Source: Owenia fusiformis (taxonomy: Eukaryota > Annelida > Polychaeta > Sabellida > Oweniidae). Taken from it: DNA of 64,000 bases. The DNA lies in NCBI GenBank assembly GCA_903813345.2, contig CAIIXF020000002.1, positions 8,701,555-8,765,554 of the forward strand, written 5' to 3'. Under the pieces are notes generated by a model, which was not told the DNA's origin, did no database searches, and worked only from the letters and a program-made list of their open reading frames with translations. The translations under genes and the position numbers were made by a program. Positions within the stretch are counted from its first letter, which is position 1; every line of letters begins with the position of its first letter. This document shows positions 35,428-48,900 of the stretch, piece by piece.

Positions 35428-36790
35428 TAATATTTTGAATCAGAACTTAACTAGGCTTTTTCATCGTTGTGCTAGCTAGTGTTTCCTCATCTATATTTGT
35501 ACGTTTATGTCACGTTTATCATAATTACCATAAGTTCCTTTGTACGTTGAGATCATTATCAGTTATACAGATACATGTTTGTTTCAGTTACACATCAGGG
35601 AATGACAATACAAATATGCGGCTTCGATGTAAGTTTTCATCGTTCTCTTTGTTGAATTCATCAAACGTAGACTTTGTCCGATTCATGGCTCTGGATTATA
35701 CGTGGCACCATCCATTGACTATTTGGTCTTTATAAAGACGCCATCGTTGTTGTCAACCCATGCCATTGATTCTTCCGTTGTTATTGAAAGGCCGTATACA
35801 TTTTGTTCCTCCGTCTCTTCTGAATGCTAAGTGCGTTCTACAACGACGTCATTAAACTGTGTTCCAAGCGTTACATTTACCTAGCGAGGGATGTGATCGT
35901 GTTCTGGAACTTCAGACTTCTGTTTATCAAAGTATATATTTCAAGCAGGTCCTTTGTTGGAATATATTTACATGCAGACATTGATTTACCGTTTACCTTT
36001 AGGGGGATCGATACAACATCATGGTTATGGGGAATTTATTGAGCTTGCCTTCCGAGGTTGGATTATATACGGGTCAATATTTTCTCGAATAATACACCGT
36101 TAGACTTTATCATTGTGGTTGTTTCATGGTATAAATGATTGCTTCATGGTATAAATGATTGCAAAAGAATGAATCAACAAGGTGTAAAGTAAACAGGCAT
36201 TGGGTCAAGACTTTTAGTGCTCTTAGAAAAATTGTCTCTTGTTTGAGGAATGAAGTATAGAAGGTCTTCACAGTTTTGCAAGGGTATTTAATCGATCGGT
36301 GATCGTGTCATCAATTACACTTTAAAGTCCCTAGTTACATGCTGTAGGTCTCTGTCTATCAAGGGATATATTTTATGATTAATTATGAACTCTTTCTCAT
36401 AGTTTGGTCCGATTTATTTAATATATATTTAAGTGTAATGCAATGGATCATATTTTGTACCACTCCGATCAGACTTAGGTAAACCACATTTCGATTATAT
36501 TTGTTTGTCATAATAACAATAACATTGATTTACTTCATCATGGGTTACAGCATTTCTGGCAAAACAAAGTTTATTACCATTGGCATATCGCGAATATAAT
36601 GTGTAGCAAATTGACCCGGGGAGGTGCTCTCGCGAAAAATGTGTGTAGCAGATATTTAGTGTTTTACAGTATGTATGACAAGTTACTTTCAATAATGGAC
36701 CAGTCATAATGTCTGTTACAGTTATAGCATGCTTATTATAAACAGAACTGATTGTATCAAATACCTCTATCTATTCTTTGATTTGCAGTA
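35428..36790. other. 5' flank of the minus-strand gene; nothing else recognised
   Basis: A TTTATAAA palindrome at about 35728-35735 lies some 300 bp upstream of the start codon and could be a TATA box, but this is a weak call. No exons of the ABC transporter were recognised here. Confidence 0.35.
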
Positions 36791-36792
36791 TA

Positions 36793-37433
36793 CAGGGTGT
36801 CCCGAAAGTATGGGGCCCCTCCTAGCCAGACACATTCCAATGTCCTCATAGTATGTGTCATATATCATTTTAAAGCTTATCCAAAGTTACATTGATTTGC
36901 CAAGTATCGTGGTTTAACTCCCAAATGGGAAAAAGTTACAGTCATTCTAAAAGTTAGTGTTTTGTCAAATTAAAGTTCAATTTTACACCACACTTCTAGT
37001 CAATGAGTCCCCCTTTGGTCATGTTAACAGTAGCAATTATTTTCAGATATGACCTTAAAAGCCCTTCAAATAGGGGTGTGGAATTTTATAACCCTCTTAA
37101 ACCTGTTAAGGCACTTTAGAAGAGTTTCCTTAGAGTTTCTACCCTCACCGTTCTCTTTTTCCAACTCAATATCCATCCGACCCGAAAAGAATTACTGCTG
37201 TTAAGATGGCCCGGAAGGACACATTGACTTGTGATTTGGTGTAAAATTGAACTTAATTTTGACCAAACACTAAATTTTAAAATGCCTGTAATTTGTTCAC
37301 ATTTGAGAGTTGAACCATGATACTTGGTGAATCAATGTAACTTTGGATAAGCTTAAACATGATATATGACACATACTATGACGACACTGGTATATGTCTG
37401 CCTAGGGGGGGCCCATACTTTCGGGACACCCTG
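36793..37433. mobile_element. Foldback Tc1/mariner-like element
   Basis: Starts CAGGGTGTCCCGAAAGTATG and ends with the inverse, flanked by TA on both sides. The inverted repeats extend about 215 bp inward (36793-37007 against 37215-37433) with moderate divergence, so most of the element is a hairpin with a loop of about 200 bp. No open frame is seen. CAGGGTGTC ends are common in Tc1/mariner-related families. Confidence 0.9.
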
Positions 37434-37435
37434 TA

Positions 37436-39747
37436 TATGTCATTAGAATTTATTCTGACCATTGCCAAAATCCCCAATCGCTGCGCAATGTAAGTATTTT
37501 AACATTGTAAAAAAATCTTCGATCAGTCATCAAATTTGATCGTAAATCGTAGAATCTCTTATCTTTATTTCGAAGTAAAATCCGTTTGTAACTGAACATT
37601 TAAAAACATCAAACAATCGATTCTGACAAAAATGGGAAGTGAAAAACGTTGTTCATTCCGAAGACGTTTGGATTATTGTTTGAAGCGAGATAACCCTTTA
37701 CAGTAGTTCGGAAACCATCCATGGGGTCATAGAAGAGTTGATCCATGTTTCGGATTTCTCACCGATGCAAGAGCAGACTAGGGTTAACCCCTTGTTAGGC
37801 TTAGGGCATACTGGATAATTGAACATTACAGGGCGTCCATTGATTTTTATATAGCGCAGTTCCTTGCCACCGTGACTCTTGTTTTGTATTAATGTCATAG
37901 TCTGTATTTGACATTTTGCTTAGTCACGATTTGTCTGATAGATTATAGAGAGGTAATCAGTTAGATTTGATAGTTTTTCATTTTGACATTTTCATCGTAA
38001 TTAATAATGCATTATTAAGTATAAAATACGAGATTATTCCACTTATGTTCAAAGTACCTATTTCAGATATCGTTTATTGAAAACGTTGAGGGCAACCATG
38101 TGGATTCTCACCCCCCCCCAAAAAAAATCCAACAGTTAACTAATTTATTACCGTTCTTAATATTGTCATAAATTCAACGTTATAACAAAGGGATCTTAAA
38201 CCGGCTGCTGGTATATTAATAAAATAAAAATAAAAAAAACAAATATTCAAGTATCAATCCATACAAAAATTTGTCAATTTTTCCCTCTAACCACCAGTAC
38301 CCCTTTAACAGTAAAGTAGAGATTAATACGTATTTATTTCCAATGTCTGGATCAGAACAAATTATATTATGTGATGGTGATATTGTCAGTTGATCTGATG
38401 ACCATACTCCCTTCAGAAAGACTATTCTCTATTTGATCAAATACCAATTTATATGAATACGAATGCTGTGTATTATGTCAGATACGTAGCCAGTTGCCCA
38501 TAAATATATATGGTTATAGTTTTCACATAAAGATTGACAATGTGGTCTCTTTCAATGAAGATTTTCTGATTTTGCCTTTCCCAGATACTAATTGCCCTCA
38601 GTATCAAATGAAATCTTTGGAAATATATACGGTAAATGGCGTATTTTGGAAACTAATTAAAGATTCCTAGATATTTTAGACCTTTAATTTAAAACACTAA
38701 CCGAAGATTTTAAAACAATCAGTTTTGCACACTTTCATACAACTGGACCTTTTCGAGTTGTTATTGTTCAGAAACTGCACTATGCTTTTCCAGATACAAG
38801 CGGTGTATTAGTCTTTCTATCGAACTGATGTTTTACTGCTAAAACCAGAATGTAATTACCAATATGTATAAGGTCGACACTTACCTCTGTTTTATCGCAC
38901 AATCATACCTATGACATTATGTAATAACATTAAGTGGCATTTGGGAACTACAAATAAGAACATTACTTTTCGTAATGTAATTTCCTACTTATAATTCAAA
39001 GAAATTGGATCATTAGAAGAGAAATACTAACAATAAATTCTACTTATAGATATATAATCTAAGACGCTGTTGACTTTATCTAGATTTACTGCTGATGAAA
39101 AACCAATGTCATTTATGGGGTCGTTACATTACTCCCGTCTATACAAACAGTTTGTCCTCGTTCTGTGAATCAATCCATTCCCAAATGAACATGAGCTCAT
39201 ATATATCAATTTGATTGATGTGGATTCTCAATTTATACATGTGATATTCGTATGTTTTACGCCTCTCTATTAAAGTACCAAAGTGTTCCCCTTTAGTAGA
39301 AATATGGAATTTGTAGCAATTTGCTAAGTGTATTAATTCGGCACACAGAGGCAAAACGCTTATAAAGTAGAGGTTATGGATATATTTGCGTTTTTATCCA
39401 ATATTTTTGATTTAGCATATTCTATAGTGAACCCGAGTGGTTTCTATATCGAATTAGGAATATGGGCAAAATGATCAACTTGGGGTCACAAATAGAAACT
39501 ACATAAATTTAAGAAATCCCCAAGTGCAATGGTCTCATAATATATGACGTCATTATGTTCATAAGTTCAACAACACCCTTTAGCCAGGAAACCATGTGCT
39601 CTATATATTATATTGTATTGTGTATTTATTTACCTCTAATCACTAGAGAGTTACAATAAATAAAAAATAAATCTAAAAGCATCAAAAGACCTCTCATGAT
39701 ATATGTGATGGTTAAATTTATTAAAAATTCTGGGTATATATTTTCAG
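37436..39747. other. Presumed upstream intron of the ABCA gene
   Basis: No exon for Walker A or the first transmembrane domain was found here. If the gene is complete, this is intron. The sequence is AT-rich with no recognisable repeat. Confidence 0.4.
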
Positions 39748-39902
39748 GTTTTATTCCTCCAACGTCAGGAACTGCTTTCGTTAACGGGTTCGACATTCGC
39801 AAAGACATCAGTCGTGTCAGAAGCAGCCTCGGTCTGTGCCCGCAACACGATGTTCTATTCGATCTCCTCACGGTCGAGGAGCATTTAACGTTCTTTGCTA
39901 AG
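39748..39902 (+). CDS. ABCA exon a: NBD1 Q-loop region
   Basis: Acceptor TTTTCAG, donor AAG/GTTAGT; enters in phase 1 and leaves in phase 0. Encodes [19 protein letters not shown] through [20 protein letters not shown], the segment just after Walker A in ABCA NBD1. The previous exon, which should end in a Walker A and LTG, was not found. Confidence 0.92.
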
Positions 39903-42900
39903 GTTAGTAGTATAAGACGACCCTTAACCACTTGACTGCCCAGAGCGACAGAAATCACAGATCAGAATTGTTCAACAAAACTGCTCTAACTTTGGCAATA
40001 TCTATCCAATCTGCCCATTGTGCCCACATTAGGTTTTAAAATATGCGTGACAGATCTACAGTATTACTAATTTAACCAAACTGAACCTCCCAGTGTAGTA
40101 AAATGGCAAAAACTAAACTTGTTCTGGTTTTCGAGGGATTATAGCACCTTTCATAAGTAAAGAAAGAGAAAGTCCTTCCTGTATTGTGTGTTTTGAATTT
40201 TTTTGTTTCTCAATTACAATATATAAATTCAAAATGGATTACTAAATTATTCTGCTAAATCGTCAAAAATAATCAGGCCGCATATAAGGTCAATAATAAA
40301 GGAATATTTTATTGCTACACTTTTGGAGGTGAGTTTATGTTTCTATCTTCGTTCACCCAGCTCTCGTCGTCTGAACACACTAAAGACCGAGCTCACGAAG
40401 ATGTTCATGTACAGCTACAACCGAGCGTTTATCACGTTGTGTCTTGTAATTGTGACAGTAATAAGTTCATATCATCTAATACACTACGTTCAAGTTCAGT
40501 CCATAATTATGATCTAGAAGCATACTTACAAATTGGAAAACGATATAAGTAATACCTCATTTATTGGCTTCGCTAGCGTTGAAGTGCATATCAGATCGGG
40601 AATCATCTTCAAAACTGTTTGAGTGAAGGTCAACCGCAACGATGAATTTCCCGGTTCTATGCCAAAGGGGCTTTAATAGCAGACAAAATTATTTTATTTT
40701 CATCTTGTAAGAATTTCAGTCGCACTCTTGGGTGCTATCTTGTGATCAGATTGCCGGACGGGCGTACAGGCGGATGGGCGCGCAGGAGGTTGGGTGGGCG
40801 TCCAGGTAAATTTTGTCTACAGGTTTCCAGCCAAATAGTTTCAGGCATCTGGGGTGTTACTACCTGGAAAAATTTAGAACCGATTTTTTGGGCATTCTGG
40901 GTAAATGTTAAGGCAGCCATTTTGAATTTTCCAACCTAAACCTTGTCTGTCGAGGCTTGTCTACAGGTTTCCAGCCAAACCGTTTTAGGGATTCAACTGA
41001 TATTTTCAAGGATATTTCTACGTATGAACGTTGAGAACTGATTAGCTTTTGGGCATTCTGGGTAAAATTTTAAGGTGGCCATTTTGGATTCTATCCTAAA
41101 TCTTGTCTGTCGAGGTTTGTTTACATGTTTCCAGCCAAACCGTTTTATGGATTCATCTAAAACCCCAAATCCCTGGTTCAGGAGACTGATTCCTTATCCA
41201 TTAACGGTGAAAGATTTTAAAACAAACGTCAAAGTAAACCTCTGCTAAGACTCAACCAAAAATCCCCGGTTCAGGAGATCGATTCCCCATCCATTAGGCC
41301 ACAAGGGCTTCCATAAAAGACGAAAAATATTCAATTTTTCATCAAAATAATTTTGTGGTTTTTATAACAAATAAACAGTGAGAGATTTTAAAATATAAGT
41401 CAATGATCACCCCTGCTGGGACTCGAACCCAGAATCCCCGGTTTAGGAGACCGATGCCTTATCCATTAGGCCACAGGGGCTTCCATAAAGGACAAAATTA
41501 TTCAATTTTGTGTTTTTGAAAACAAAGAAACAGTGAAAGATTTGGAAACAAACGTCAAAGTACACCCCTGGTAAGACTCAACCAAAACTCCCCGGTTCAG
41601 GAGACCGATTTCCCATCCATTGTGCCACAAGGGCTTCCATAAAAGACGGAAAATATTCAATTATTTTATCAAAAGAATTTTGTGGTTTTTATAACAAAGA
41701 AACAGTGACAGATTTTAAAATACAAGTCAATGATCACCCCTGCTGGGACTCGAACCCAGAATCCCCGGTTTAGGAGACCGATGCCTTATCCATTAGGCCA
41801 CAGGGGCTTCCATAAAGGATGATAATTATTCAATTTTTTTGAAAGAGTTTTGTGGTTTTGAAAACAAAGAAACAGTGAAAGATTTGGAAACAAACGTCAA
41901 AGTACACCCCTGCTAAGACTCAACCAAAAATCCCCGGTTCAGTAGACCGATTCCCCATCCATTAGGCCACAAGGGCTTCCATAAAAGACGAAAATTAATC
42001 AATTTTTTATCAAAATAATTTTGTGGTTTTCATAACAAAGAAACAGTGACAGATTTTAAAATATAAGACAATGATCACCCCTGCTGGGACTCGAACCCAG
42101 AATCCCCGGTTTAGGAGACCGATGCCTTATCCATTAGGCCACAGGGGCTTCCATAAAGGATGATAATTATTCAATTTTTTCTAAGAATTGTGTGGTTTTG
42201 AAAACAAAGAAACTGCTAAGACTCAAGCAAAAGTCCTCGGTTTAGGAGACCGATGCCTTATCCATTAGGCCAGAGGGGCTTCCTTAAAGGACGAAAATTC
42301 TTCTATTTTTATATCAAAATAATTTTTTTTGTTTTTAAAACAAAGAAAAAGTGATAGATTTAGAATATAAGTCAAAGAACACCCCTGCTGGGATCATTGG
42401 AGCTTCCATATCGGCAAATAATTTATTTATTTTCATTTTTCAAAAAGTGAGGCATTTAAAAAAATATGTCCTCCATCAAAATTATTGTATATAAATTGAG
42501 TAAAGGTTAGTCATTTTCGTGCCCCCTTTTCAGCTGAAAGGTTACCCCTCTGAAAAGGTCCAAGGTGAAATAGACTACATCCTTAAATGTGTTGGCCTCG
42601 AACCCAAACGTCACGCGCAGACGAGGACGCTCTCTGGCGGCATGAAGAGAAAACTTTCTGTTGGAATAGCGCTCATAGGAGACTCAAAAGTAAGTCCGAA
42701 TTACATGTTATTGGTAATAATTGTATTTGTCATTAAATTGTAATCATACGTTTTTGGGAGCTGAAAGCAGGGTATAATTGTAAATAATAATTTACGTACA
42801 TATGTGGAATATTAAGCTTACGAATCAAATTATTTTGGGAAGTGAGATAGAACTTTGGCGCATATTATCTTTGTGTTGTACATTTGTTTGGTCTTTGGAG

Positions 42901-45900
42901 TCTTGACAGAAATATTTACATTATTCACTCTTAGGTCGTGATCCTAGACGAGCCAACTTCCGGTATGGACCCGGACGCAAGACGCGCAACCTGGGACATT
43001 TTACAAAAGAACAGAGAAGGTATGCAATGCTTTTTCTCAGAGTGTTTCACCAGTACAACTAGCTTTAAAGTCCTTATAACATGTTTTGATAAATGCACAC
43101 TATTGCCATTGCTATTTCATATTGTTTGACCACACGTTCGTTTTACCACTGCGACAGTCGCTTTTTCATTGACGTTTAATTTTCCTGAAAATGACGAGAG
43201 TCTCATTTATCATGATAAATATCATTCCATTAAATTCCATTCCATTATATATAGAATTCCCTGCGTAGATCATCATTTGTTTAATGGGATTGCAGTTATC
43301 GTCGTGTCATCGTATGAGGTCAGAAAAATAGGTTATTAGTCGAAAGCAATCAAGCTGATTGTTATGCTGTTTATTTCATACTTTGCCCCATATTAGTAAA
43401 GAGAGCAGTCTAATTTCTCTAGCTAATTGGTTATTTGTGTTTTTCGCTATTGCAATTTAAGTGCGCTGTTTTTATGTTCGTCTTTACAGAATATAAAAGG
43501 GTCGTTTCAGAGTTGACATTACGACATTTACGTCAGGCTATTGCTCTGTCGTAAATGAGATTCTAATCGTGATAATTAAAGTCATAATTTGATTAGATAT
43601 CCCTAAAACAAGCAATTGGATTAGCGTACATCAATTTACTTATCAGCGTATATCAATTTAAGTATAAAATGAGTTCAGCCTACTTCATCAAAAAAATATT
43701 TATCATCATTTTGCGGACTTTCCAATTTTCTTTCCTTTGATTTCGTTTGTATTCTTACAAAGCTACCGTGATAAATAAGAGATTGGTTAGCGTTAGTTTT
43801 TTTTATTATTAAAGTATCACCTACAGTACTTTACAAAAATTACCAGCACGACATAGGCTTGTGTTAACCAAATGAAACAATTTTTCTATAGAGTTCAAAT
43901 AGAAAGCTAAAATGGTTGCAGATTTAAAAAAAACTTGTGATATGAAATACGTTGATGAATCATTTAGCGGGTACATAAATTAGATGCGTTGAAACAGTAA
44001 AATTATGTTTAGCAACACTCGCGACTCTAAGCCATTCTAAGCTATTATGTCACCACCAAAAGTGGTGACATATTGTTATGGTCTCCGTTTTTTTTCGACG
44101 GCGTCCGGCGGTTGGTGGTTGGCGTCCGGCGTCTGTAACAATTTCTTACAACTTCCTATAACTTAACAAATACTGTTTAGACTGACTTCAATTTTTTTCT
44201 AAATCATCTACATGTTCTCAGAAGTTCAAATCTGACTTTAGATTTGACCTTCAACGACCTTCTCAAGGTCAAAAAGGTCTTTTTTCAACTTGCTTCACAT
44301 TGACTAAATTTTTTTTCAAAATCATCTACATGTTCTCAGAAATTCAAATCTGACTGTAGATTTGACATTTGACCTTCAAATCTGACTTTAGATTTGACAT
44401 TTGACCTTCAATGACCTTCTCAAGGTCAAAAAAGGTAAAAAAGGTCTGTTTTCAACTTGCTTCGAATTGACTAAATTTTTTTTTCAAAATCATCTACGTG
44501 TTCTCAGAAATTCAAATCTGACTTAAGATTTGACTTAAGATTTGACATTTGACCTTCAATGACCTTGTCAAGGTCAAAAAAGGTCAAAAAGGTCTGTTTT
44601 CAACTTGCTTCAAATTGACTAAATTTTTTTTTCAAAATCATCTACGTGTTCTCAGAAATTCAAATCTGACTTAAGATTTGACATTTGACCTTCAATGACC
44701 TTGTCAAGGTCAAAAAAGGTCAAAAAGGTCTGTTTTCAACTTGCTTCAAATTGATTAAAAAAAAAATTTTCAAAATCATCTATGTGTTCTCAGAAATTCA
44801 AATCTGACTTTAGATTTGACTTAAGATTTAACATTTGACCTTCAATGACCTTCTCAAAGTCAAAAAAGGTCAAAAAGGTCTTTTTTCAACTTGCTTCAAT
44901 TTGACTAAATTTTTTTTTCAAAATCATCTACATGTTCTCAGAAATTCAAATTTGACTTTAGATTTGACATTTGACCTTCAGTGACCTTCTCAAGGTCAAA
45001 AAAGGTCAAAAAGGTCTGTTTTCAACTTGCTTCAAATTGACTAAATTTTTTTTTCAAAATCATCTACGTGTTCTCAGAAATTCAAATCTGACTTAAGATT
45101 TGACATTTGACCTTCAATGACCTTCTCAAGGTCAAAAAAGGTCAAAAAGGTCTGTTTTCAACTTGCTTCAAATTGACTAAAAAAAATTTCAAAATCATCT
45201 ACGTGTTCTCAGAAATTCAAATCTGACTTTAGATTTGACTTAAGATTTGACATTTGACCTTCAATGACCTTCTCAAAGTCAAAAAAGGTCAAAAAGGTCT
45301 TTTTTCAACTTGCTTCAAATTGACTAAATTTTTTTTTCAAAATCATCTACATGTTCTCAGAAATTCAAATCTGACTTTAGATTTGACATTTGACCTTCAA
45401 TGACCTTCTCAATGTCAAAAAAGGTCAAAAAGGTATTTTTTCATCTTGCTTCAAATTTACTAAATTTTTTTTCAAAATCATCTTCATGTTCTCAGAAATT
45501 CAAATATGACTTTAGATTTGACATTTGACCTTCAATGACCTTCTCAAGGTCGAAAAAGGTCAAAAAGGTCTTTTTTCAACTTGCTTCAAATTGACTAATT
45601 TTTTTTTCTCAAAATCATCAACATGTTCTCAGAAATTCAAATCTGACTTTAGATTTGACATTTGACCTTTAATGACCTTCTCAAGGTCAAAAAAGGTCAA
45701 AAAGGTCTGTTTTCAACTTGCTTCAAATTGACTAAAAAAAATTTCAAAATCATCTATGTGTTCTCAGAAATTCAAATCTGACTTTAGATTTGACTTAAGA
45801 TTTGACATTTGACCTTCAATGACCTTCTCAAAGTCAAAAAAGGTCATAAAGGTCTTTTTTAAACTTGCTTCAAATTGACTAAATATTTTTTTCAAAATCA

Positions 45901-48900
45901 TCTACATGTTCTCAGAAATTCAAATCTGACTTTAGATTTGACATTTGACCTTCAATGACCTTCTCAATGTCAAAAAAGGTCAAAAGGGTATTTTTTCATC
46001 TTGCTTCAAATTGACTAAATTTTTTTCAAAATCATCTACATGTTCTCAGAAATTCAAATATGACTTTAGATTTGACTTTAGATTTGACATTTGACCTTCA
46101 ATGACCTTCTCAAGGTCTAAAAAGGTCAAAAAGGTCTTTTTTCAACTTGCTTCAAATTGACTAATTTTTTTTTTCAAAATCATCTACATGTTCTCAGAAA
46201 TTCAAATCTGACTTTAGATTTGACATTTGACCTTTAATGACCTTCTCAAGGTCAAAAAAGGTCAAAAAGGTCTGTTTTCAACTTGCTTCAAATTGACCAA
46301 ATTTTTTTTTCAAAATTATCTACATCTTTTCAGAAGTTCAAATTTGACTTTACAAGTTCTCAGAAATTCAAATCTGACTTAATATTGTGAGCAACTAGGT
46401 GGTGACATTTTGTCATGTTAATGCCTTGTTTTATAATACAAATAATCTTTCCATTTCATTTTCTTTATATAAGGATGCTTATGTACAAGCTCTCTACTCA
46501 TAGTCCTATTTATTGGATTTAATGCAAAAAATGCTGCACTCATCCACGCTCATCATCATTAAGCTGACCTTCTATAGATCCATGGATGACAGTAACACAA
46601 TGCCGTTGTGTTACTGCATGCTTTGGATGAATTAATCTACTTTACAATTTCCCATCTTGTTTTCAATCAAAATGATTCCATTCTTCGACACGATAAGCGT
46701 AGATTGTAATTTCTAGATTTAGCAGCTACAATAATATAAATGATTATTAGTTTGCCATAAAGTATATTTAACACTCGCAGAATAGGATGGCCTAATCAGA
46801 GACGCCATCTTTCCGAAATTAAGCAATCAAAATACGAAAACGTGCAATCCAGTCAAAAAGTTATGACTGTTTTCCATTTGATTTGACATTCACTTGACGT
46901 TTGAGAATCTACATAGCATCATATCATATCATACTATAACGGATCATATCATACCATATTATTTTATCATATACATTAAACCATACACGCATCATGGTCA
47001 AATAGTAAAATTGATGAAAACGTTGTCATGGACAATGCATTTTTTAGTATTCCCACGTTTGCTTCTATATACTCCAATCCAATGGTAAATGAAATGGAAA
47101 TCCCGTCTTGGACTGTAAAAGTATGATTATTTTTGACGACTTTAGCAAAGTCTCCCGACTTATTGTACTTGAAGAACAGCACTAATAAGTCTCTATTACA
47201 CTATCAAATTCCAGATTTCGATAGATTCAACCAACGCTTATTGATAAATAGTGAAATTAAGCCAATATTCCAAGATCTTAGCACATAAGTCTATGGCAGT
47301 CTGGCCCAAACGAGAGCTGAATAAAATATGGCAGCACCAGTTTTCTTTTGTTTATTGAGCTATATAGAAGCTGTCTTATTGTTAAATCCAGTTGTAAACT
47401 TATAAAGGACGGGTGTATCCATAAAATGTTAACTTTTGTTTTTGCCTCTCCAGGAAGAACTATGGTACTGACTACACACTTCATGGACGAAGCCGATCTA
47501 TTAGGAGACAGGATTGCAATTATGGCAGAGGGGGTCGTCCAGTGCGCTGGTAGTTCCCTCTATCTGAAGAACAAATATGGTAAGGGTGGTGTGTCAGAGC
47601 ATTCTGATAATAATCGCATATTTTTGTTTCATGAGATGTCATGGTTTATCTTGATAGTGTCAGAGTTGCAATTGTTGGTTGTGAAGAGTAAAGTTATTTT
47701 CGGAATGAATGAACGTACATCCTAATGGTCTTTGTAGGTGTGGGATACCACATGGTAATTGTCAAAGACCAGTCATGTGACGTCAACATGGTGACGGAAG
47801 TTGTCAAACGCCATGTACCCGAGGCCGAGATGGAGAGTAACATCAGCGCCGAATTGGCCTATATCCTACCCCACGAGAGCTCTCCGCAATTCGAAGCACT
47901 CTTCACAGAGCTAGAGGACAACAGGTCAAAGCTGGGGATATCTAGTTTTGGAGCGTCTGTTACAACTATGGAAGAGGTCTTCCTCAAGTAAGTCATGTAG
48001 ATATTCGTCATAGTCATATCAGGAAAACCGCTTGTAGCATTTTCTTTAAATCTTAGTTTTACTCTATCGATCAACTTCTGGGTAGCTATTTTATGCTGTA
48101 ATTTTAGTTAGTTATGTACCTTGTACTAGCTTTTTTGATCAAATCAAAAAGTCTAAATTAACACTTTTTGTTTTCTTTCTAGGGTAGGGGAAAATGCTAA
48201 TGAGGGAAAATTTTCAGACCGTATGAAATCTGATCCTGCTGTACCTACATCTGCCGCTGAGCCTCCCCCTGATTATGACGCTGACAATGGCATAAATGTG
48301 ATATACGCAAACGGAAGTGGCAAACACAGTCCGGATAATACTGATCTAAATGGCAAACTTGGAAATGGTTACACGGCAAATGGAACAGCTAACCAGGGTA
48401 GAGTTAATTATGGAGCTACTCACGATTACGACACTTGTATAAGTAAAAACGAAAGTCAGATACAGCTATGTTCTTTGGATAATCAACGATCATCAAACAA
48501 AGGTAAATTATTATGCAGAATGAGAGCTATTAAAACTGCAATACACTAGATGTAACTCTAAAAAGATCTTCCAGATTTAAAATAAAACTCTCAAAACCAA
48601 TAAGCAAACTTTATCTAACAAGGCAGCAAGAAATTGTACTCAATGGAGTAAGGATTGATCCATATTTTAATGCTCCTGTACCTGTTGATAGACCATATTG
48701 CACTCTCTCTCTCTCTTTAACTATAGATCGTGACTTAGTGACACTAATTCAATTTTGTTTACAGTTTTCAGCATACAAGTCCAAAGAAACACAGGGATAG
48801 ATCTCTACTTTCAGCAATTCTACGCAATGTTTCTGAAACGCGTCCTCCACACTGCTCGAAACCTTCTCGTCACGGTCACCCAGATGTTGGTTCCTGTCTT

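Larger units (their letters stand above)
39903..42533. other. ABCA intron holding repeats and an antisense tRNA array
   Basis: Contains a GC-headed tandem repeat (40742-41160) and the tRNA-Arg array (41161-42410), both listed separately. The part from 39903 to 40741 shows nothing recognisable. Confidence 0.7.
43020..47453. other. Long ABCA intron holding a minisatellite element
   Basis: 4.4 kb, AT-rich. The centre is the element at 44047-46408; the flanks 43020-44046 and 46409-47453 show no gene, apart from a short ATCATATCAT-like repetitive patch near 46918-46965. Confidence 0.75.

Noticed and set aside
36556-36580. SGKT-like string as a missing Walker A exon
   Set aside because: The frame lacks the GxxGxGK(T/S) pattern and has no splice sites of matching phase.
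39626-39958. Minus-strand open frame of 110 codons
   Set aside because: It is the antisense shadow of the ABCA exon at 39748-39902.
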